Origin: Exilibacterium tricleocarpae
GTDB taxonomy: Bacteria; Pseudomonadota; Gammaproteobacteria; Pseudomonadales; Cellvibrionaceae
NCBI RefSeq assembly: GCF_007004655.1
Contig: NZ_ML660107.1
Span: 1 to 64,000, forward strand
Reading direction: 5' to 3'
DNA: 64,000 nucleotides
Shown here: positions 1 through 8,374 of the stretch, piece by piece
Layout of the letters: every line of letters starts with the position of its first letter
How positions within the stretch are numbered: the first letter of the stretch is position 1
Notes under the pieces: model-generated
What the model saw: the letters and a program-made list of their open reading frames with translations, nothing else
The model's database searches: none
What the model was told of the DNA's origin: nothing
Made by a program: the position numbers and the translations under genes

Positions 1-126
1 CTGTTTCGACGCCTGAAAGGATTCCGAAGAATCTTTAGCCGATTCGACAAGCTTGATGTGGTTTTCAGGTTTTTCATTAACTTTTCACTGATCGCCGACA
101 GGCTGATTAGTGTGAACAGGCCCTAG
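1..126 (+). mobile_element. IS5-family insertion sequence, right end with transposase C-terminus
   Basis: Frame 1 is open from the window edge to the TAG at 124-126 and encodes 41 residues containing FRRIFSRFDKLD and ending LISVNRP. This is the basic, aromatic-rich tail I recognise from IS5-group transposases. The element continues to the left outside the window. The inferred element edge is near 122, followed by CTAG (123-126), which fits the YTAR target preferred by IS5. The flanking haloacid dehalogenase frame begins right there, so the element appears to have inserted into that gene. What is seen is the reading frame and the junction; the family call rests on my recognition of the tail. 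The inverted repeat cannot be verified because the left end is missing. Confidence 0.65.
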
Positions 127-563
127 CACAAGCGAAAAAAACCATTGGCAGCATGATTACCCAACTTCCTGCACACGAAGATGTTAAGCCAGGTCTAAAA
201 GCGCTTAGCGAGCACGGATTTCACCTGGTAAGTCTAACCAATTCATCGACTGCTGGTGTCGCAGCTCAATTTAACTATGCAGGTCTTACAAATTTATTCG
301 TCAAGCGATTTAGTGTAGAAGACGTAGAAGCCTTTAAGCCGCATCCCAAGCCCTACCTGATGGTGTTAAAAGAACTGGATATTCAACCGCAGGAGGCATT
401 AATGGTGGCCGCTCATGCCTGGGATTTGGCCGGTGCTAAGGCAGTAGGTTTGCAGACAGCTTTTATTCGAAGACCTGGTACCACGCTCTATCCTAATGCA
501 ACCAAACCTGATTACATTGTCAACCACTTGCACGAGTTGGTCGATCAACTAACGAGTAAATGA
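120..563 (+). pseudogene. Haloacid dehalogenase (HAD type II), 5'-truncated by an IS
   Basis: The frame reads on without stop from about 111, and family-like sequence (ALAQAKKTIGS) lies upstream of the first ATG at 153. An annotation starting at 153 would therefore be artificial. Visible HAD motifs are LTNSS (motif II), KPHPKPY with the motif III lysine, and MVAAHAWDLAGAKAVGL (motif IV, near residues 84-100 counted from 153). The N-terminal DxDxT-type nucleophile segment and most of the cap are absent, so a dehalogenase product could not be catalytic. The missing part should lie beyond the IS, left of the window. Family members hydrolyse 2-haloalkanoic acids in the cytoplasm. I take this as a dead remnant rather than a short gene. 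Confidence 0.7.
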
Positions 564-807
564 ATAACCTGGCAAATAAAACCGGACACTACAAAACCGG
601 CAAGTCAGAGTTGTATGGCGCACTGTCGCTTCTCCAAAAGTATCAACCGAGCGAGGACTGACCCGACGGAGTGGGGAGCTGAATGAAATATGTCGCGGCC
701 TCAGATCCATTTCTCGAGGGAGCGGCTGCAAATAAAGTTAAACCATTACTTATTTTCTAGAACACTAGTAAATGACTTAAAAAACGGCGCTTTTCCAGTT
801 TGATTGA

Positions 808-835
808 GCGCATAGTGTTCGAAAACACTATGCGC
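808..835. repeat. Perfect 12-bp stem hairpin in gene-free stretch
   Basis: GCGCATAGTGTT, a CGAA loop, and the exact reverse complement form a perfect palindromic hairpin. It sits in 564-943, a stretch where I find no convincing gene: two small minus-strand frames there have no recognisable content. Downstream of the receptor gene ending at 944 (minus strand) it could act as a terminator, but no T-run follows, so that is a guess. Confidence 0.5.
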
Positions 836-943
836 GGTGCCACCGTCACAGAAGCGATGGAAATCAACCATCACAACTTTGACAGCGATGGGATCTGCGG
901 CCAGAACAACGTCGGTGAGCTGGAGCTGTTTTACCACTAAACT

Positions 944-3757
944 TCAAAAACGCCCTGTCAGCCCGACGGAATAGGTCAGCCCGTACTCCTCGAACTGAAA
1001 TGTATTGCCCTTGCTGCCCTGGTAAAGCTCCAGGGGGTCATCGGTGAGATTGGACGCTTCCAGGCGCAGGTTGAATGCCTCGGTCAACCGGTAGCTCGCG
1101 ACCACATCCAACTGGGTGCTGTCCGCCACCCAGATGTCGAAGTTGGGATCAGCGCCAATATCCTCAAGGTACTTGCCCCTTTCGGAGTAACTGATCCGCA
1201 AGCTGAGGGGGCCGCTCTCATAACCCAGGTACAGGTTGGCATTGCGGTGCACGGCGCCCGGGAGGCGGAAGGTCTCACCGGGACGTTCTGCAAAATCGAA
1301 TTCGGTGTCGAGAAAGGTCGCATTGGCACCGATAAGAAAACCGGAAAGCGCCGGGTTCAACAGCTCCATACCCAGTTCTACGTTGGCTTCCAGGCCGAGT
1401 ATCTCTGCATTGCCGAAATTCATCGGCCGCGTCACCTGGAAGTCCTGGAAGGGCCCTTCGCCGGGTGTGGTGAAGTCAGCCGAGAAATTATCGACGTCTT
1501 TGTAGAATATACCTAAGGAAACCAGCGCATTGTTGCCCGGATACCAGTCGAGAAGCAGATCAAAGTTATCGGACTCAAAGGGATCCAGATCCGGGTTGCC
1601 GGTTTCGATATCAAAGTCATCGCGGTCGATCTCGAACCGCGGCGAGATATCGCTAAAAGAGGGGCGCGACACGGTCTTCGTGTAGGCGGCGCGGGCCACT
1701 ACGTCCTCCCGTGGCTCATAGCGTATGTGCAGTGCCGGCAGGACATTGTTGTAATCGTTGCCTACCGAGCGCCGGGCTACCGCTACGTTACCGTCGGCGT
1801 CGACTTCGATCTGGTTGCCGTCGGCGGAGTAATCGGTGTGCTCGATCCGCACGCCGGTGATGACGCGCCACAAGCCCAGATCCAGCGTGGCCATCACGTA
1901 GCCGGCATAAACGTTCTCGTCGGCGACGAAGTCCTGACCCAGCCGCAACTGGCGATTCTCATCCACATCCTGGGGGCGTTCGCGAAACTGATCGCGGTTA
2001 CTGAAGAAGAAGTCCAGAAACCGCGAAGCGCTGATGCCCGGACCAAGATCGCCAAGACCATAGCCCGGTGAGTTACTGGTAAACTGCTCGAGTCCGAGAT
2101 CAGGTACGTCGCGCAGCTCGAACTCATCAACGTCGGAGTCCTTCTTCTTCATGCGCGCATCGACACCTGCTTTCAGGGTCAGGTTTGCATTGCCGAAAGC
2201 GTTGGCGCGCTCGGCGTTGAACGAGAAGTTGGTATCGTCATCGTCCACCTCAATGGGTTCTACTACAACACGGTCGAGAACGTAGCCCGTATTCATTCGA
2301 TGGGAGGTATCCGGCACCCCGGCATTGAAGAACGTCGTCGTCAACTTGCCGTTGCCCATCACGAAATCGGCGTCCAGTGGATCGCCGGTTTTCTCGAAGC
2401 GGCCCTCGTATTCGTCCGGCACCGATTCGCGCGTGATGGAGTGGCCAACCTGATAGTCGAAGGTCCAGTCATTACGCAGGTGCTCACCGCGGAAGGAGAT
2501 TGCAAAAGTGTCCTGCTCCTTGGTGCGGTTGCGGATGCGGCGGCGGAAGCCATCTTCGGCGATGCCTTCGTAGCGACCGCGGCTGCCGTCGAAGGAAACC
2601 AGTTCCCCGTCCTCAAGCACAAAAATACTGCGCTGGCGCACTTCTTCGTCGGTAAAACGGCTGAACAGGGCATCGACAAAATAACGGTTGTCGTCATCCG
2701 GCCGGTATTCCAGATTGAGGTTGGCCCCCAGGCGCTCGCGGTCGACAAAGTACTTGCGCTGCTGGACCTCAATAGGCGCCAACCTCTCGACACCGCCGAC
2801 TTCGACGTAGTCGTATTCGGTTTCCAGGTTATCTGATTCGAACTCCCGCCTCTGGTAGTTCGCGCCTACCGCAACGCCCAGGTTGTCCAAACCGCCGGCG
2901 ATACTGAACACGTTACTGAAATTGAGACCGCCCGCGGGGTTGGTCTCTTCGCCGAGTTCGTTATAGGACAGCTCGGCGCGGTAATCGAAATTGAAGCTGT
3001 CATCGCCCCGGCGTGCAAAGGGCGAGCCGGAGCGCACATCAACGGTACCGCCAACGGCATCGCCGGGCATATCCGGTGTCGGCACCTTGTTGATTTCCAG
3101 CAGGTCTACCGAACCCGACGGAATGATATCGAGCGGAACAGCGCGTGAACCGTCTTCGGGCGTGCCGATACGCATGCCGTTGATGGTGACATTGCTGAGG
3201 CCGGCGCCGACGCCGCGAACACTGACAAACCGGCCCTCGCCCTGATCGCGGGTGATACTGATGCCCGGCAGGCGCTGCAGGTTCTCCGCCACGTTCTGGT
3301 CTACAAACTGCCCGATATCATCGGCGGAGACGAATTTGCTGATGCCGTCAGCGGCGCGGTAGCGGTTCAGTGCATCGTTCATCGCAATACGCTGTGAGAC
3401 CACGAGAACCTCTTCCATTTGCTGCCCCTGCCTGCCGAGGATGATCAACAGGTTTTCTGCGTTATCAGATGTCGGGTCGATGCGTTTGCGTTTTTCCTCG
3501 TAACCCACATAAGTCACGCTCAGTTCCACATCCGTGCCATCGACGTTGCGGATCGTAAAGCGTCCCGTGTGGTCGGTGAAGCCAGACTGGGGCGTTCCGG
3601 CAACGGTAACGCGGGCCCCGGCAAGCGGTGCCCCCGAAGCGTCGGTGATATAGCCGCGCAGCGTGCTGTCTGCCATGGCAATACCGGCGACCGAGGCGGA
3701 GGAAAGCAAAAGAGCAGTGGTGATCAGCGAGCGTCGAAACGGGGGAGTCTGACTCAT
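944..3757 (-). CDS. TonB-dependent receptor with N-terminal CarboxypepD-like domain
   Basis: A 937-residue outer-membrane receptor. Residues 1-29 are a Sec signal peptide (ending SVAGIAMA). Residues 30-108 are a carboxypeptidase-regulatory-like fold (LRGYITDASGAPLAGARVTV). A plug follows from about 125 (VAENLQRLPGISITRDQGEG, VRGVG, INGMRIGT), then a long 22-strand-type barrel ending YSVGLTGRF with a terminal Phe. The layout resembles the Caulobacter-type receptors used for oligosaccharide uptake; the ligand cannot be read from sequence. GGAAG about 7 nt upstream is a plausible RBS. Its start codon overlaps the stop of the upstream pyrophosphatase gene (ATGA), suggesting translational coupling. 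The alginate lyase 1.2 kb upstream on the same strand makes a uronide ligand possible, but that is inference. Confidence 0.9.
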   Translation of the reverse strand: MSQTPPFRRSLITTALLLSSASVAGIAMADSTLRGYITDASGAPLAGARVTVAGTPQSGFTDHTGRFTIRNVDGTDVELSVTYVGYEEKRKRIDPTSDNAENLLIILGRQGQQMEEVLVVSQRIAMNDALNRYRAADGISKFVSADDIGQFVDQNVAENLQRLPGISITRDQGEGRFVSVRGVGAGLSNVTINGMRIGTPEDGSRAVPLDIIPSGSVDLLEINKVPTPDMPGDAVGGTVDVRSGSPFARRGDDSFNFDYRAELSYNELGEETNPAGGLNFSNVFSIAGGLDNLGVAVGANYQRREFESDNLETEYDYVEVGGVERLAPIEVQQRKYFVDRERLGANLNLEYRPDDDNRYFVDALFSRFTDEEVRQRSIFVLEDGELVSFDGSRGRYEGIAEDGFRRRIRNRTKEQDTFAISFRGEHLRNDWTFDYQVGHSITRESVPDEYEGRFEKTGDPLDADFVMGNGKLTTTFFNAGVPDTSHRMNTGYVLDRVVVEPIEVDDDDTNFSFNAERANAFGNANLTLKAGVDARMKKKDSDVDEFELRDVPDLGLEQFTSNSPGYGLGDLGPGISASRFLDFFFSNRDQFRERPQDVDENRQLRLGQDFVADENVYAGYVMATLDLGLWRVITGVRIEHTDYSADGNQIEVDADGNVAVARRSVGNDYNNVLPALHIRYEPREDVVARAAYTKTVSRPSFSDISPRFEIDRDDFDIETGNPDLDPFESDNFDLLLDWYPGNNALVSLGIFYKDVDNFSADFTTPGEGPFQDFQVTRPMNFGNAEILGLEANVELGMELLNPALSGFLIGANATFLDTEFDFAERPGETFRLPGAVHRNANLYLGYESGPLSLRISYSERGKYLEDIGADPNFDIWVADSTQLDVVASYRLTEAFNLRLEASNLTDDPLELYQGSKGNTFQFEEYGLTYSVGLTGRF

Positions 3758-4401
3758 TGTGTGGCTTCCGATGGAGGGATGTGGCCGAGATAGCGTTTCA
3801 GCTCCTCGAGTGTGGTCTTTTCGCCGACAAAGCCGTGGGTCGTCACCCGCCGGTCGGCGGGATCGTTGGATTTGTAGTTGCGAAAGAATGCTTCGATGCC
3901 GGCGCGGGCTTCGGCCGGCAAGTCTTTGATGTCGCGCACAGCGCGGTAGAAGGGGTCTACATCGTCTGCCGGTACGGCGATGATCTTGTCGTCTGCCTCG
4001 CCGCGGTCACGCATGCGCAGCGAACCGATGGGACGCACCTCAATCAAGGCACCGGGCGCGACCGGCGTGCGTGTGAAAATCAGGATATCGACGGGATCGC
4101 CATCCTCGGCGAATATCGACGGCAGCGAGCCGTAGTTAGCCGGATAGGCTGTCGGTGTGGTGAGAAAGCGATCAACCACCACGTGCCCCGTCCGCTTGTC
4201 CAGCTCATACTTGGTGAAAGAGCCAGCGGGAATCTCCACCAGCGCGAGCAGGCGCGTCGGGGCGCTGTCAGGTTGCGCGAGGTAGTAGGGATGCGGGAGC
4301 GTTGGGATGGCAGCGTCGGGTGTCGCTGAGCCGGGTGCAGTCCAGAGGATTGCACCGAAAATCACTATCAGGGTCGAATATTTCATGACCGGGATGATCA
4401 T
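3754..4401 (-). CDS. Exported inorganic pyrophosphatase, family I
   Basis: A 215-residue protein with the family I signature EDGDPVDIL at residues 99-107, supplying the metal-binding aspartates D100, D102 and D105. Other family blocks are visible: FTKYELDKRTGHVVVDRF and YPANYGSLPSIF. Unlike the cytoplasmic enzyme it carries a signal peptide (hydrophobic stretch at residues 9-20, Ala-X-Ala-like site near SA at 25-26), so it should act in the periplasm, hydrolysing PPi to phosphate. An internal ATG at 4386 (residue 6) is an equally possible start; neither has a strong RBS. The ATGA overlap with the TonB receptor gene implies co-expression. A housekeeping ppa is expected elsewhere; this looks like a nutrient-scavenging variant. 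Confidence 0.88.
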   Translation of the reverse strand: MIIPVMKYSTLIVIFGAILWTAPGSATPDAAIPTLPHPYYLAQPDSAPTRLLALVEIPAGSFTKYELDKRTGHVVVDRFLTTPTAYPANYGSLPSIFAEDGDPVDILIFTRTPVAPGALIEVRPIGSLRMRDRGEADDKIIAVPADDVDPFYRAVRDIKDLPAEARAGIEAFFRNYKSNDPADRRVTTHGFVGEKTTLEELKRYLGHIPPSEATQ

Positions 4402-4535
4402 GTGAAGTCATTACAGTCATATGGCGATTTTGTGTCACTTTTATTGTGTTTTAGTGACAACCCAGTGTTGCGGGAGGAATTCACGTGCGTGGTCACGTTA
4501 GGTGGGGCACTTGCGGTCCCTATCTGGGAGGGTAT

Positions 4536-4589
4536 CTAGGACAGGCACTCCCGGGGTGGGGACAGATGGATTGTTGATGCCTGTCCTAG
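4536..4589. repeat. REP-like inverted repeat, CTAGGACAGGCA arms
   Basis: Perfect 12-bp arms CTAGGACAGGCA (4536-4547) and TGCCTGTCCTAG (4578-4589). A related copy, TCTGGGACAGGCATTCCC, lies at 4689-4706. Such GGACAGGC elements usually accompany REP-associated transposase (RAYT) genes; no transposase is present here. The stretch 4402-4789 holds only these repeats. Confidence 0.5.
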
Positions 4590-4613
4590 CGGATTGGTAC
4601 TGTTTGATCCCGG

Positions 4614-4646
4614 TTAATTGGCACACTTTTGCTTAAGGCAGTGCCA
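4614..4646 (+). repeat. Dispersed 33-bp repeat, copy 1 (TTAAGGCAGTGCCA core)
   Basis: This 33-nt segment ends in CTTAAGGCAGTGCCA and matches 32136-32168 at 28 of 33 positions. Both copies sit in gene-free spacers among other REP-like sequences, consistent with remnants of a mobile REP/RAYT module. Confidence 0.5.
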
Positions 4647-4789
4647 CTCTAGGCGTCCCCAAGGCATGTCTGGGACACGTGTCTGGTGTCTGGGACAGGC
4701 ATTCCCAGGATGGAGTCTTTTCGGTTGTGCGCGGTATTTAACCGGTATTTGCTTGCCATTATTGGCGGCGAACAACGAGGAGACTGGGA

Positions 4790-4879
4790 ATGAATCAGAG
4801 CATGCGAGAAAAAGTGGCGATTATTACCGGGGCGAGTTCCGGTATCGGGCAGGCCACCGCCGTGGCGTTCGCGATCTAG
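4790..4879 (+). pseudogene. Short-chain dehydrogenase/reductase, N-terminal remnant
   Basis: A 29-codon frame starting at ATG 4790 encodes REKVAIITGASSGIGQATAV, the beginning of a classical SDR. It includes the complete TGxxxGIG NAD(P)-binding motif, then stops at TAG 4877-4879. The rest of the Rossmann fold and the YxxxK catalytic motif are missing from the following DNA. A purine-rich RBS-like sequence (AACGAGGAGACTGGGA) precedes the ATG, so the native 5' end is preserved. This is the stub of a deleted gene, not a functional peptide as far as I can tell. Confidence 0.7.
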
Positions 4880-4908
4880 TCGTCTTTGCACAATGTAAAT
4901 ATAAACAA

Positions 4909-4928
4909 CCCCCGGCAAGGGCCGGGGG
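4909..4928 (-). terminator. Intrinsic terminator of the alginate lyase gene
   Basis: A CCCCCGGC/GCCGGGGG stem of 8 bp with a 4-nt loop. On the minus strand it is followed by TTGTTTATATTT, a T-rich tail. It lies about 36 bp past the stop of the lyase gene. Confidence 0.75.
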
Positions 4929-4964
4929 CTATGTCACTCAAGTACTACCCGTGCGCTAGCGCAT

Positions 4965-7562
4965 CTACTCTTGATGCCTAATGTAATAATCGTATACATA
5001 GGTTTGCGCATAGGCGTCATTACTTTCACCAGGCGCGGTGCCGTTATGTGACTGGGTATAATTACCCAGCTTAAAGTAAGCGCCGGAAAAATTCTCCGTA
5101 TGCACATAGGGCACCCTCTGGCCGTTGTATTCATACTCGACTTTCCCGTTGGAAGCGATGAACTTCACCGTAAACACCGTGCCCAACTCATAGTTGTCAT
5201 CGACCAGATAACCGTGCCGGTTATTGCCATCCGTAATCCAGAGCTTGGCATGGGTATCCAATACACCGGGCGTACCGTTGTTATCCCAGTCGCCACCTTC
5301 GCCCAGCAGGCCCTCAATGCGGAACACAGTGACATCATCGCCGCCATCGTGAATCTGGCCAACCACCACATGGGGTTTCACCGAGGTTAGGCGCGTCACC
5401 TTCTGCTTGATCCACATTTCATGCACGCCCTGGGTATTGCTCCACTTGGCGGCGCTTTTGGAATTTCGGAAATGATAATTTTGCATCATCTCACGTAACT
5501 CGCTGCGCGGATTGCTGGAACCACTGGTCGTCGCGCCGCCGTGATTCGCCCTGAACTGCACGGCATAACCATCGGCGTCCTGTACCAGTTTAAACCAGGG
5601 GTCTAGTTCATAGGTCAGCAGCTCCGGCGTGTAGATCTCCATCGCATTATTAATCGGCAGGGTGATCTTCCACCATGACAAATCAAGTACCTGTGAGGCG
5701 TAACGCATGATTTTAGGTGGCGGCGGTTTGGCCAAATCCTCCGGCGTTGAAATATCGTGGGCGGCAAACATATCAAACAGGGCGTCGCCGCTGCCGGGAC
5801 CGTATTTTGCGTAGACCAACGCCGGTGAACCGGTGGACACATACGTCACTGATACCTGCTGCCAGCCGCTGCCGTGGTTGGTTGAGGTTTCATACACAGT
5901 GTCTGACCCGATATCGTTAATACCGATAGTGCCATGGCCATGGATAAACGCGGTGATTTCATAAACATGCCCCGCTATCGGCTTATAAATCGCCTGTTTG
6001 ATCAGACCACCGTTGCCTTTAATCCTCAACAGGCGACCGCCATTAGGTGGCTGCGGGTTAGAGGTACCGTTCATAGATACCACACCGGCGCTGTCGTCCT
6101 CCAGCCAGCCCCCTTCCGAGGTGCTTAGCTCAAAGCTCGGGTTGATTAACGGCCACAAATCGCTGGCGGGGTTAACACTGGAGATGCGAAGAGTGCTGCT
6201 GGCAGTGGCGCTGGTACCCTCGTCATCGGTCACCGTTAACGACACGGTATAGACACCGGTGGCGGTATAGGTTTTTTGCGGAGACACGGCTGTCGATGTG
6301 GTGCCGTCACCAAAGTCCCAGGCATAGACTGTGATCACACCGCCGTCCGGATCAGTGGAACCGCTACCGTCGAAGTTAACCACTGTGTCAACCTGCGCAC
6401 TGGCTGGCCCGGCGATGATCGCAATAGGGTCCTTGCGGTTATCGCTGGCCTCGACAAACTGGGTCGCCGTGGCAATATCACCTTCATCATCGCTTATCGT
6501 CAGTGCGACTGTGTAGTTACCTATCACATAGTAAGTGTGGGAGGGCGACTGCACTGTCGATGTGCCGCCATCGCCAAATGTCCACGAATAAGAAATCATA
6601 CCGCCATCGGGATCAAAAGAACCCGATCCGTCAAAACTAATGGCGCTACCGATAACCGCCATATCCGGGCCGGTAAAACTCGCGACCGGAGGCAAATCGT
6701 TCACATCACCACCGACTGAGAGAGCGACTTCGGTTAAACTAATCCAGGAATTCTCACTGTTGCCACGGCCGATAATTCGCACAAAACGCGCCGGCATATC
6801 GGGAAAGTCAAAGGTTTGCGGATTTAAACTGGCGCCGGAACTGGTACCTGTAAACATCCGCCGCAACTGCGTAACCGTCGCGCCCATGTGAATTTCAAAA
6901 TTGGTAGTGCGCTGATTGCCCCGGTAAAACGCGACGTCCAGGGAACGCACAACCTGCAGGGAACCTAGATCAAAAGTGATGTATTGACCGTCGCCGTTGG
7001 CGGACCAACGGGTGTTCAGGTTACCGTCCAACACATTAGCCGGCACATTGCCGTCATCGGAACTCGCGCTCGCGGTGACTCCAGCGGGTGGATCAGGTGG
7101 GGTAATGCTGGGATTAATCTCCACCTCAGTGATACTGTTCCAGTTATTACTGGTGTTACCATAACCAACGACGCGCACATAGCGGCCCGCGGTATCGGTG
7201 ACATCAAAGTCTTGCAGGCTCAGGGTCGACCGGGGCTGCGCGCCACTCCACACAGTGGTCCAGGCAGTGGCGTTAGAGGAAACCTGAATATCAACGGTCG
7301 CTGTACGTTGATCGCCTCTATGAAAGGCAATGCCCAGATTCGTTACGGTAAATGTCCCACCTAAGTCGTATTCAATCCACTGACCGTTGCCCTCGGCAGA
7401 CCAACGGGTCGACAGTGAATTATCGAGCGTGTTAGCGGGGACATTGCCATCATTCGCCGATGCCCTGACGGATACCGGCTCAACCGCATAGGCGTCGGAA
7501 ACAACGGCTACTGCAAAAAAAATCGTAAATCGCTTAATAAGCGATAAAAAAACTCCTTTCAT
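4965..7562 (-). CDS. Secreted multidomain PL7 alginate lyase
   Basis: About 865 residues. I chose ATG 7562 over 7577 because GAGGG lies 8 nt before it and the product then starts directly with a signal peptide (MKGVFLSLIKRF...AYA). Order, in approximate residues: two F5/8-type C (CBM32-like) domains (30-150 and 155-285), each with the NDGNVPAN/DDGNVPAN and TRWSA pattern; two PKD domains (290-375 and 380-460) with WTFGDG/WDFGDG; a jelly-roll carbohydrate-binding module (470-605); and a C-terminal PL7 catalytic domain with RSELREM near 685, QIH near 735 and YFKLGNY near 825. These three blocks are the PL7 signature, with the QIH histidine and a Tyr acting in beta-elimination of alginate. It should be secreted or surface-bound. 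Operator-like palindromes lie upstream at 7627-7675. Confidence 0.92.
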   Translation of the reverse strand: MKGVFLSLIKRFTIFFAVAVVSDAYAVEPVSVRASANDGNVPANTLDNSLSTRWSAEGNGQWIEYDLGGTFTVTNLGIAFHRGDQRTATVDIQVSSNATAWTTVWSGAQPRSTLSLQDFDVTDTAGRYVRVVGYGNTSNNWNSITEVEINPSITPPDPPAGVTASASSDDGNVPANVLDGNLNTRWSANGDGQYITFDLGSLQVVRSLDVAFYRGNQRTTNFEIHMGATVTQLRRMFTGTSSGASLNPQTFDFPDMPARFVRIIGRGNSENSWISLTEVALSVGGDVNDLPPVASFTGPDMAVIGSAISFDGSGSFDPDGGMISYSWTFGDGGTSTVQSPSHTYYVIGNYTVALTISDDEGDIATATQFVEASDNRKDPIAIIAGPASAQVDTVVNFDGSGSTDPDGGVITVYAWDFGDGTTSTAVSPQKTYTATGVYTVSLTVTDDEGTSATASSTLRISSVNPASDLWPLINPSFELSTSEGGWLEDDSAGVVSMNGTSNPQPPNGGRLLRIKGNGGLIKQAIYKPIAGHVYEITAFIHGHGTIGINDIGSDTVYETSTNHGSGWQQVSVTYVSTGSPALVYAKYGPGSGDALFDMFAAHDISTPEDLAKPPPPKIMRYASQVLDLSWWKITLPINNAMEIYTPELLTYELDPWFKLVQDADGYAVQFRANHGGATTSGSSNPRSELREMMQNYHFRNSKSAAKWSNTQGVHEMWIKQKVTRLTSVKPHVVVGQIHDGGDDVTVFRIEGLLGEGGDWDNNGTPGVLDTHAKLWITDGNNRHGYLVDDNYELGTVFTVKFIASNGKVEYEYNGQRVPYVHTENFSGAYFKLGNYTQSHNGTAPGESNDAYAQTYVYDYYIRHQE

Positions 7563-7626
7563 AATCTGATCCCTCATATCCAGAATGAATTTGAGCGACC
7601 AATGTGGGAAATCGGCTACAGAGGCT

Positions 7627-7675
7627 TAGGTCATACCAATAATGACGACCTCAATGTTTAAATTGGACATACCAA
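7627..7675 (-). promoter_or_regulatory. Paired operator-like palindromes upstream of alginate lyase
   Basis: Two 13-bp sites, TAGGTCATACCAA (7627-7639) and TTGGACATACCAA (7663-7675), each match TTGGTnnnACCAA with one mismatch, share the CAT centre, and are spaced 36 bp apart. They lie 65-113 bp upstream of the lyase start. The half-site TTGGT/ACCAA resembles UxuR/ExuR-type GntR operators of hexuronate metabolism, which suits an alginate gene. The regulator itself is not in the window, so the assignment is inferred. Confidence 0.5.
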
Positions 7676-7901
7676 TATGATCTGTCTTTTAGCAAATGCA
7701 CCCTCCCATACAACATGGCTACCATTAGTGCCTCTCGACTACAACGTAATAGCGTTGATTAGCTCGGCTAATTATTGTGATTTTAGGATTGAAGGTCCAG
7801 ATATATTTAGAAAATAGGTGGTTGTCAGCGAAGAAAACCGGCATTGGTAATAACATACTACTCATTGCGCCAGACCAAAAACTATTTATACGTTTTGTAT
7901 T

Positions 7902-7914
7902 TTGGTAAAACCAA
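7902..7914. promoter_or_regulatory. Perfect TTGGT-AAA-ACCAA palindrome
   Basis: A perfect copy of the motif seen at 7627-7675, with a further half-site TTGGTAAT at 7844-7851. It lies 340 bp from the lyase start and 460 bp from the RHS toxin start, so it could be a distal operator or serve a lost gene. The rest of 7578-8374 holds no gene or RNA that I can recognise. Confidence 0.4.
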
Positions 7915-8374
7915 TAATGCTATATTGACAGCTAATGTCCAATTCAGTGTGCTTGCCTTAAGCTCCCGGGCCCAACCATCTGATGACACCCAGCCACTGC
8001 CCTGGACATAGGGTTTTGATTGTAGTCTCAGGAGAGGCGCCGATCTGTGCCATTGTTGCTACCCGGCGTCATTGATCCGCTTGCCTTTATGTACAATGAG
8101 AATCCCCTAAATCCATCCGACTTGCCACTGCCGTGAATAAGCAGCTACCCGATCATAGAAGCCGGTATAACCAAGGGTAGCTAATGCTTGGTAAAGCGGC
8201 AGTTGAAATGGTTTAAGTCTCTCTCCTCACTTTTGTATAAGGTGTCAAATACACCTGAGAACTACGAAGTCGCGTAGTTGTTTAACCATTCTGGCTATGC
8301 CTAAATTTGCCTCACTGATTTGATGCCCATCCCAGTCTCGACGGAACTAATTCTCACTACAGGATATAACTATA

